A stretch of DNA of 64,000 nt from Canna indica (Eukaryota > Streptophyta > Magnoliopsida > Zingiberales > Cannaceae), in NCBI GenBank assembly GCA_034359265.1, contig CP136898.1, positions 38,401,501-38,465,500 of the forward strand. The letters run 5' to 3'. The notes beneath the pieces were generated by a model, which did no database searches, was not told the DNA's origin, and saw only the letters and a list, made by a program, of their open reading frames with translations. Each line of letters begins with the position of its first letter. The first letter of the stretch is position 1. A program made the position numbers and the translations under genes. Shown here piece after piece: positions 56,954 to 64,000 of the stretch.

Positions 56954-59689
56954 TAGGCTCAAGAAGAACAAGTGTTCTTATTGTGATAAGTCATCTTTAC
57001 TCTCTTCTTGTGATTAAAGTATTTTTATTTTGTTTTGAATTGATTTACTTGAGTTTGTAAGAAGACCTTGTGTGTGGTCTTGTGTGTAAGTGGTTACCTT
57101 GGTGTAGAATGTGTAAAACCACTTGTGTAAACTAAGTTAGGAGTAGGTCTTAAGAAATAAGGTGGGAAAGCTCACTCGATAGGAAGGCGGGATACTTCCG
57201 GGTGTGGAAGTGCCTTCGAGGTGAGTGTAGGGTCTTTCTGGTGTAAAGTCCTCAATTGTAAGCTACTCATAATTTAGTGGATTTGGGTGTGAAATCCTAA
57301 GCACGGTGCTAAGGTAGTGGAGTAGGCATTGGGGCCGAACCACTATAAATCTTTGTGTCAGCATTGATATTTTGTTTGTATTAATTGCTTTATTTTTTAG
57401 CGCTTTCGCATTTAGTCATTCAATCATAACTTACTTAAGTAATCAAGTAAACGATTAAAATTGAAATTAGGCGATAAATTTAGTTAACACATTATTCATC
57501 CCCTTCCCCCCTCTAGTGTGGCCATTTCACCAACACGCGGTAGAAGGTAAGTAGATGCATTAATTATTCCTTATAATTTATTTATAATTCATTATATCAT
57601 AATATAGAATTGTACTATATTTGGTGTAGGTTTGAGCAGGAGGACATCCCACGCACGATAGCGGGGACGATATGAAAGTTTATGCACGGGGCGTGGCCTA
57701 CATGGTCTCACGTTCCTCATGAGCATATGGATTTACTATGGCGAGAGTTCTCGGTAAGTATGTTTATTAAATTAATGTTAATATTAAATATCGATCGGTA
57801 ATAATAAATTTATGTTTTTGTAGGCTCATTATACATGGCCAGAGGACCAAACTCCTTTTGTGGAGAGTGCGTGGGAGCGCGTTGCCCGCGCTCGCTACAA
57901 CGGGCTGCTTCAGCAGGCCCGTAAGATTGTGATGAAACAGTTGGGACCACACAAATTGGGAAAACTCGAGGACATGCCCCCGAGTAGATTCTTGTATCTG
58001 TGTGGGACTAGCTTGTTGAGCGGTGGAACACACCTAAGTGGCGAGATGTCTCCTGGACAGCGTCGAGAAACCGCATGTTTGGGGAGACAGCACAGGGGAG
58101 GCGCCACACTGGTGGCTCTGTATCTTTTGCAGTGCATGAGTGTCGTATGGTATGTATAATTTTCTTACTTTTAATTAAAATATTATATATTATGTATAAT
58201 GATACTAATGTATTTGTTTTCTAATGTAAGACGCGAGTTGCGAAGGATGGCACCGTCCAACGCCCATCGTTGATGTAGGTGTTTGAGCGCACTCACCGTC
58301 GATAGCAAGGCCTCAATCATCATGGTAAGTATTTATGTCTATTTGATTTACATGATTTTTATTTATAGTTTATATATATGTATTATTTAAAATATAAACT
58401 CATGTAGGAGACCTACACAAGGACCGTGATCGAGCGAGAAGGCACGCCGGAGGAGTTTAACGTGGGTGCATGGGTCGAGGCCGCAGGTGGCTGGGTGCAC
58501 GATCGTGTGTTATGGCTTTGCAGACAGTGGTCATGCACTCGTCGTGTTAGGGCCACTTGGGGCACCGACCCCTCCCGCTGCGGGTGAGAGGCCCTCGACA
58601 TCGCGGATGTAGGACCAAAGCTGGGTAGCGGCCTTGGAGTCTGAGCTAACACAGCAGAGAGTGATGATAGAGGAGCACAAACAGACGATGGAGGAGCAGA
58701 TACATGCGATGGAGGAGCAGAGACGCACAATTGACGAGTTGAGACATACGATGCAGAACATGCAAACCCTCCTCGACCGATGACGCAGTCGTCATCCTCC
58801 TCGACCCAGTCGACGCTCCCGACCCAGTCGTTGTCAACTCCACCGCCTCCACCGCAGCCATGAGATGTATGTTTGTGTATTCTGATTATATTTTGTCACT
58901 TGTTAGCCTTCGTTTGAGGCTTAGATACTTGATACATGTTTACACTTTACATTTCATATTTTGATACTTGTTTGCCTCTGGTTTGAGGCCTATAGTTGTA
59001 TATATATGATATTTTGATACTTGTTTGCCTCTGGTTTTAGGCTTAGATTGATGATATTTAAGTAAAACTTGTATGGTTGATTTAAAATATATGTGTATGA
59101 TGTTTTGTGGTTGTAATATGTGATTGTAAATAGATTGTAATGTATAAATATCATTGTATACAGGAATTTTCAAAATTTTAATTTTTTTTAGTTACAGGAT
59201 ATAACTTCAGCCAGGGCTTACCCATGGCTGCCCATCACTAGGCAGTGGCAGAAACTGTATCGTAAATGACTGAAGGCCTGGGCAGCACCAAATATCACAA
59301 TTGCTAATGATATCACCGACGACTAGCAGCCGCAGCTGATGTGTTTAACTCAGCGATAGCCGCCGTGTGTCGTCACTAATAAGTTTAAATCATATTTTAT
59401 TAACTCAGCGACAGCCACCGTGTATCGCCACTAATATTGTCGTCGGTGACAATGACAATTCTAGTAGTGTTAGGTGCTGACGTGTCATCTGACTCAGCAT
59501 ATTTAAAAAATAATATTTTATTAATTTTGTTGCCACATCAGTATTTAATTACCTATTTATTTATTTTTTCAAAAAAAATCACCTCCTTTGTCGTCCTCGT
59601 CCACCTTCAACACCTTCCCCGTCGTCGTCCATATCAGTCTCTATCCCGCTCAACCGCACCAAGCTGGTGCCCGCCGTGCAGCCGAGCGG

Positions 59690-60015
59690 CCTCGACTCGT
59701 TTGGCTGCATCGCGGTGCTCCCTTCGGTGGTGGTCCACGCCGCGGACCACGGGGAGGGCATCGATGATTGCACGATTTACTTCTGTGAACTGGCCGAGGG
59801 TGAGGCGGTGCGGCCACGCCTTCCACCTCGGCTGCATTGACACCTGCCCCACTCTACCGGAGCACGGTGGTGGTGGAGAAGCCCGAGGACACCTGCTCCA
59901 TAGCCCAACCGGAGGAGCCTTCTCCACAGATTCTTGCAGATGGGCTACCAGCACACGCAGTAGAAGAAGGTAGCTCGAGTTCCTCTTCGGTGGGGATCGA
60001 GGTGGAAGCTCCGAG
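59690..60015 (+). pseudogene. Captured RING-H2 (ATL-like) gene fragment
   Basis: Reads AVQPSGLDSFGCIAVLPSVV, VHAADHGEGIDDCTIYFCEL, then after a frame change RRCGHAFHLGCIDTC, and after another STVVVEKPEDTC. The order CxxC-like pair, CGHAFHLGCID and CPLY matches the RING-H2 finger of plant ATL ubiquitin ligases; two zinc ligands are altered (Tyr for Cys) and part between the H2 ligands and the last CxxC is lost. It is GC-rich, unlike its AT-rich surroundings, as expected for a captured monocot-like or GC-biased exon. No start codon or introns are visible. Not functional. Confidence 0.65.
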
Positions 60016-60016
60016 T

Positions 60017-60255
60017 TTGCCATCATCGCAGTAACGTCCCCATAGTTGATGTTTTTCACCACCGGGATTGTGTTGGGGTCAAAGTTGTCGTCGGGTTGCT
60101 ACCCGTATACGCCTGTCATCTAGAAGATGTAGTTCATGTTGTGCAAGCTCATCTTCTTCGCAAAGATCTACTTCACATAGTCGTCCCATCCGCTGCCGAT
60201 CTTGATTCGGACGACGGACTCGGTGTTGATGGCAATGATGTCTGCGGCGTGGACC
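60017..60255 (-). pseudogene. Captured polygalacturonase (GH28) gene fragment
   Basis: Minus strand gives ADIIAINTESVVRIKIGSGW, DDYVK, stop, IFAKKMSLHNMNYIF, stop, MTGVYG, stop, QPDDNFDPNTIPVVKNINYG, DVTAMMANSEL. This follows the C-terminal beta-helix region of plant polygalacturonases (INTESGVRIK, YVKDI, MKYVFWMTG and DNNYDP in family members). One stop replaces the Trp of FWMTG. It lies opposite in strand to the RING-H2 fragment, and both begin at the same shared arm sequence CTCCCTTCGGTGGTGGTCCA. About 80 residues, three stops, not functional. Confidence 0.75.
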
Positions 60256-60662
60256 ACCACCGAAGGGAGCGCCGCGACGGCAACTGAGCAAGTCAAAGCC
60301 GCGTGTCTGCACGGCGGGCACCGTCCAGGTGAGGCCGGGCATGATGGAGATCGAGATGGACGATGACGGGGAAGGTGTTCAAGGTCGACAAGAACGACGG
60401 GACGACAAAGGAGGTGATGTTTTTTTGAAAAAATAAATAAATAGGTTATTAAATGCTGATGTGGCAACGAAATTAATAAAATATTTTTTTAAAATGATGA
60501 GTCAGATGACACATCAGCACCTAACGGTGGTATTGACGGGCATATGACAACGGGCTAGAATTGATATCAATTCGATAGTTTTATATGTAATTGATACAAA
60601 TAAAAAAATGAGCTAGATTTGTAAAAAGAGTCATAGTTTGGGCTAGATACATCTATTAACCC

Positions 60663-61559
60663 TATATATATATATATATATCATCAAGATATATTATATA
60701 TGTTATTAATAGTCTCAGCAATATTTAAGCAACATCGCAGTAGGATAAACATCGCAGCAGTATAAACTTCACTGTAGCAAGAGAAGTTAAGATTGGTCAA
60801 TGAGCAGTTAAAACTGTCTGTGCCGACATAGGAAACTTACATATCCATATCTTCTCTTTTCTCATAAATAGAGAAGGCAAACCAACTTCCATAAATGCCA
60901 CATAACAAATGATCTTAACTTTATTAATTTCAACCTCAAAAGAAAGTCATAACACATCATAATACTTCGGCCATAAAAGCTTCAAGAAAACTACCGCCAT
61001 AAAAGCTTTAAGAAAAACCATCAGCCCATTAATGAAGACCAGCCCATCAATGAATACTACTTCATTTCTTTCATAGACAATAAACAAGTAATTAAAAATA
61101 TATGACATATAAAATAGAATCATCATTAATACTGAAAACCAAAGGTCATCATTTGCGCAGCATCCCCATCCAGAAAACCATAGACTACATAAGCAGTTAA
61201 AACTGTCATCACACAGTTGTAAACTGCCTTCAACATAAGCAAAACTCCTCATAGTTATGACTGTTCATTTAAGTGAGAATAACCTAGAATACTTTTGCTT
61301 AAGCAACCAACCAGAGAGCAAGTAACAGTTACACAACATAATGTAACATGTAAGTATAAATTGAGATCTTCAGCATAAACTCCACAACAGTTGCAACTGA
61401 CATACAACTGAGAATTGACTTATCATCCTTTTGCCAAATATAGTAGCAGCAACTGGCATACAACTGAGAGCTTCAATATAAACTTCATAGTAGTTGCAAC
61501 TGTCATATAACTAAGAACTAGCCAATAATCATTTTTCCAAATATTGCCAAACACCAACA
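60663..61559 (-). repeat. 5' LTR of the pol-less element, outer part
   Basis: Matches 35662-36490 and continues to the true LTR end CCAAACACCAACA. Contains GCAGTTAAAACTGTC and AGTTGCAACTG motifs. TSD TATAT follows at 61560-61564. Confidence 0.82.
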
Positions 61560-61564
61560 TATAT

Positions 61565-62205
61565 ATTGGGGATCCTTACCTTCCACAAACTCTCTAATGT
61601 TCCTTGATCCATCTAGGGGTGTCCAGTGTTTGGTTCAAATCGAACCGAATCGAATTTTTCGGTTCAGTTCGGTTTCAGCGGTTGCAGGTTCGGTTCTTAA
61701 CTCGAACTGAACTGAATTTTGGGTTTTGGTTCGGATTCGGTTCCCGAAATTCGGGAACCAACTCGAACCGAAAATTGAATAATTAAAAAATAATATATTT
61801 TTTAAAATTTTTAACCCAGGTAATTAAATGGGTATTAGGAAATACTTTTTAATTTTTAATTTTTAACCGAATTAATTAAAATTTCGGTTTTCGGATTGAA
61901 AACCGAACTGAACCGAATAATTTCGGTTCGGGTTAGATCCGTTTAGGCATAATTCGGTTCGGGTTCGGGTTAGAATTCAGGTATGAAAAAAATTTTGATT
62001 CGGTTAATTTCGGTTCGGTTCGGTTCGGGTTGAACCGAATGGACAGCCCTAGATCCATCTATTGAGAATTCAAAGCTTACTTTGAACTTTTTTTCATCAA
62101 ACACTAGATTTCTAGCATGATTTTCTTGATTGAGCTTTACACTTGATTGATTGACCATCTTAGGCATCAAGAGGAGCTAGAACTTTTTGTTTGGGGCTAA
62201 GAATT
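61565..62205 (+). repeat. SIRE-type LTR, right part after the nest
   Basis: Continues the LTR broken at 34658: ACAAACTCTCTAATG corresponds to the leader after the TATA box, and CAAGAGGAGCTAGAAC..GGGGCTAAGA near 62168 matches the reverse complement of 5875-5915. It is interrupted by the MITE at 61614-62051. It ends near 62205 where the next element begins. Confidence 0.65.
61614..62051 (+). mobile_element. hAT-like MITE, 438 bp
   Basis: Terminal inverted repeats TAGGGGTGTCCA and TGGACAGCCCTA (one mismatch), with an 8-base duplication GATCCATC (61606-61613 and 62052-62059), the hAT signature. The interior is rich in GGTTCGGTTCGGG and its complement and folds on itself. No ORF of interest. Confidence 0.85.
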
Positions 62206-62216
62206 TATGTTTTTAT

Positions 62217-63346
62217 TTAGGGTTAATTACAAAATATATCTCCACTTTTGATGATTTTCTCAAATTTATTTCAACTTTTAATTTTTCTCAATAATATACT
62301 CCACCTTTCAATTTTCTTCAATTATATCACACCGTCAATGAAGTCTTAAATTTATTATTTGGATGATGATGTGGCACTGCTGACGTGGATCAATATTGTC
62401 ATGTCAGCAACCCTAAATGAATAAAAAATTAAAAAATTATCACATCATCAAAATTCTTTAATAAGGTTTAAATAATTATATCTAATATCTCTCAACTTTT
62501 AAGAATTTTTCCAAATCTATCCTAACTTTTTATTTCCAACCAAAATGATTCTTGTACTTACGGTTTGTTTCAATTATATCCTATCATCAAACTATCTGAG
62601 TTGGGATAAGTTTGTTTCAATTTGGTCATTAGGATTCTGAGTTGCATTGCCATTCGGATCAGAATTTTAGTTAACATCCTTAAATACATATAAAAATAAT
62701 AATATGTCATGATATTAAATCTTTAGGGTCCTTGAATGATGCAATCGAGATCTAAGAAATGATGCGATTAAAAATAATATAGTGATTGTCGGTGAGAGTG
62801 ATCATGATTCTACCTCAAGGACACAACGATGAAAAGAGATGCGGTGAGTATTGAGAATGTAAGGGGACATAATTTTTCATAACTTTTTAAAAATATATAA
62901 GAAGATGAATTTTTTTAAATGGTTTAGCAAAATAATTTTATTATTTTTAAATATATTTAGGAATATTGGATGGACTTTTGATGGCAGTGCTACTCAATAT
63001 TTTAATGGTAAAATTCATAATAATAATTTGATAATAGGATATAATTGAAAGAAATTGAAAGTACAAGACCTCTTTTGTTTCAAATAAAAAATTGAGATAG
63101 ATTTAGGAAAATCCTTAAAAGTCAAGATATATTAGATATAATCATTTAAATCTTATTAAAAAAATTGATGACATGATAATTTTTGAATTTTTATTCATTT
63201 AGGGATGTTGACGTGGCAATATTGATCCACGTCAGCATCCAAACGATAAATTTAACACTTCATTGACAGTGAGATATAATTGAAAGAAATTGAAAGGTGA
63301 AGTATATTATTGAGAAAAATTAAAAGTTGAGATAAATTTGGAAAAG
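62217..63346. mobile_element. Long inverted-repeat element, ~1.1 kb
   Basis: Left arm about 62250-62590 and right arm about 62995-63346 are inverted copies with roughly 85% match by eye, including GGATCAATATTG and TCAATGAAGT blocks. The ~400-base centre has no gene. Possibly a MULE-type MITE; the right end may be trimmed by the next element, so no TSD was read. Confidence 0.65.
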
Positions 63347-63347
63347 G

Positions 63348-63649
63348 GAAAATGGTCAAATTTGCCCCTAAAATATTGAAAAAAGTGCAAATTTGCCCCC
63401 TAAATATATTTTGGATCAAAGTTGCTCTCGTTGTTACATAATTGGATCAAATTTACCCGTTTTCTTAACGGGAGTCCATGTCAGCAAATGAAGCCAATTG
63501 GCAAGTGAAGCTCGGCCACATAAGATGTCATGCAGGAAAATGATACATGTCAATTATGTACTGGCAAGGTCAATTTTGGCCCAAAATATATTTAAGAGGC
63601 AAATTTGCACGATTTTCAATACTTCAAGGGTAAATTTAATTATTTTTTC
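63348..63649. mobile_element. MITE-like inverted repeat, ~300 bp
   Basis: Left arm AAAATGGTCAAATTTGCCCC..GTGCAAATTTGCC..AAATATATTTTGG; right arm the inverted counterpart at 63570-63649. The middle is GC-richer. Non-coding; superfamily not determined. Confidence 0.65.
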
Positions 63650-64000
63650 TTTTATATATTATCATCATTAGTGTGGTTCTAATTAACACTATAAGAATGA
63701 TGTTGATATCATTTTTACCAAAATCAAGAAAATATAAGTTTGACAATTATACTCAGTGTTGTAAGAATTATATTTTTTCTTAATTGTTTACTTAAAGATA
63801 TGAATTATCAGCTCTAGTCACTTGTCCTTGTAATAAGAAATCAACCAACAAACCCTATAATAGTAACTATGAGAAACTATATACTAAAAAAAAATAAAAA
63901 GTCTCATGAATCTTGTAATAAATACATAAAAGAGAAAAATTAACAAATAAATAAAAGAAGCAAAACAAATAGCAAATGATATCAAGAGTCAAAACATTGG
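63650..64000. other. AT-rich sequence, nothing recognised
   Basis: No ORF, repeat or structural feature could be supported in these 350 bases. Confidence 0.5.

Larger units (their letters stand above)
43359..57535 (+). mobile_element. Gag-only (TR-GAG-like) element 3, complete, with nested gypsy
   Basis: Both LTRs are present (43359-44661 and 47769-57535, the latter split by the gypsy element), with a 5-base duplication CGCGG at 43354-43358 and 57536-57540. Inside are a primer site, gag and a noncoding tail ending in a polypurine tract before 47769. Own length without the gypsy is about 5.7 kb. LTRs are about 1.30 and 1.32 kb and differ at a few percent of positions by eye. No pol domain. 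This copy defines the structure of the family. Confidence 0.92.
47769..57535 (+). repeat. 3' LTR of gag-only element 3, split by gypsy
   Basis: Pieces 47769-48508 and 56954-57535 (one copy of TAGGC is the duplication). Joined length about 1317 bases, close to the 5' LTR. Start TGTTGGCCTAAGG, end ATTTCACCAACA. Confidence 0.92.
43231..58783 (+). pseudogene. CACTA second gene (TNPA-like, Transposase_24), split by insertion
   Basis: Exon 1 starts before 43358 with an Arg-rich RRRPRGPNRILPPPTEGE segment and continues after the inserted element to a donor at 57548. Further exons: 57630-57753, 57824-58149, 58231-58324 and 58408-58783, each bounded by AG/GT. Exon 3 contains WERVARARYNGLLQQARK and, in a shifted frame, LVERWNTPKW..HTGGSVSFAVHE, the hallmark of the plant Transposase_24 family. 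Exon 5 has GTPEEFNVGAWVEAAGG, VYGFADSGHALVVLG and a C-terminal coiled coil (EEQIHAMEEQRRTIDELRHT). Frameshifts and stops in exons 3-5 indicate decay. Such proteins bind CACTA subterminal repeats. Confidence 0.8.
39262..59469 (+). mobile_element. CACTA (En/Spm) transposon
   Basis: Ends CACTACTAGAAT and ATTCTAGTAGTG with the 3-base duplication TTA (39259-39261 and 59470-59472). Subterminal regions are dense in GACGGCC / GGCCGTCAG / GTCAGTGA motifs, as expected for transposase binding. It carries a tnp2-type transposase (40862-43230) and a second spliced gene (43231-58783). It is interrupted by a gag-only LTR element at 43359-57535. Own length without the insert is about 6.0 kb. The right half of the partner arm (60530-60545) shows the empty site with a single TTA. 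Confidence 0.93.
39121..60662. mobile_element. Inverted-repeat element carrying gene fragments (Pack-MULE-like)
   Basis: The left arm is 39121-39261 plus 59470 to about 59745; the right arm is about 60255-60662. The arms are inverted copies of about 410 bases, with ends GAGTTAATTGATGTATCTAG and its partner at 60640-60662. Without the CACTA insertion the element is about 1.3 kb. Between the arms lie parts of a RING-H2 protein and a polygalacturonase. Long inverted arms plus captured exons suggest a Pack-MULE or foldback element. TSDs cannot be read in the TA-rich target, so the superfamily is inference. Confidence 0.7.
34659..61559 (-). mobile_element. Pol-less LTR element hosting the nest
   Basis: 3' LTR 34659 to about 36490, internal region to 38229, 5' LTR from 38230, split by the inverted-repeat element and resuming at 60663-61559. 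Ends are TGACAGTAAA and CACCAACA (plus reading). The flanking duplication TATAT is at 34654-34658 and 61560-61564. The primer site TGGTATTAGAGC lies at 38216-38227 (minus). Only about 1.7 kb of internal sequence exists and no gag-pol domain was recognised, so it is non-autonomous; the lineage is uncertain. Confidence 0.75.

Noticed and set aside
60947..61252. 101-codon minus-strand frame
   Set aside because: Falls inside an LTR of the pol-less element; the matching LTR region at 35950-36260 does not keep it as a gene.

Overview
The window is a transposon-dense block of a plant nuclear genome, almost certainly an angiosperm. The evidence is SIRE/Maximus-type Ty1/copia, Tekay-type chromoviral Ty3/gypsy, MULE, CACTA and hAT-type sequences, tRNA-iMet-type primer sites and GT-AG introns. 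I cannot name the species. I see no intact cellular gene, rRNA, tRNA or CRISPR. The only host-gene sequence is a pair of captured fragments, a RING-H2 finger and a GH28 polygalacturonase, inside an inverted-repeat element.

Layout: 1-5366 is a decayed SIRE-type copia element on the minus strand (RT, IN, PR, gag, PBS, 5' LTR), running off the left edge. 5367-8444 holds two more LTRs of that superfamily with a small foreign LTR between them. 8564-12267 is a long Tekay-like LTR cut off at its primer site. 12440-12670 is a gypsy LTR scrap. 12700-16948 is a dead MULE transposase (minus) split by a solo SIRE-type LTR that keeps a perfect TSD. 16949-21996 is a Tekay gypsy element (plus) truncated in RT. 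21997-32961 is a minus-strand pair of gag-only elements sharing one LTR. 32962-34658 holds a tandem repeat and LTR scraps.

The right half (34659-61559) is one nest. A plus-strand SIRE-type LTR (pieces 34175-34658 and 61565-62205) was hit by a pol-less LTR element (TSD TATAT). Inside one of its LTRs sits an inverted-repeat, gene-fragment-carrying element (39121-60662). One arm of that was hit by a CACTA transposon (39262-59469, TSD TTA). The CACTA was hit by a third gag-only element (43359-57535, TSD CGCGG). One LTR of that was hit by a Tekay gypsy (48509-56953, TSD TAGGC). A hAT-like MITE and two inverted-repeat elements lie at 61.6-63.65 kb.

Most notable is the gag-only family, LTR-gag-noncoding tail-LTR, matching the published TR-GAG class. 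All three copies lack PR, IN, RT and RNase H. All three share the same internal shortening of gag and a noncoding tail with a conserved hairpin capped by a UUCG tetraloop. Their LTRs and primer sites match the SIRE-type copia element at the left edge, which suggests mobilisation in trans by such an element. All boundaries were read by eye; percent identities and family names below the superfamily level are estimates.
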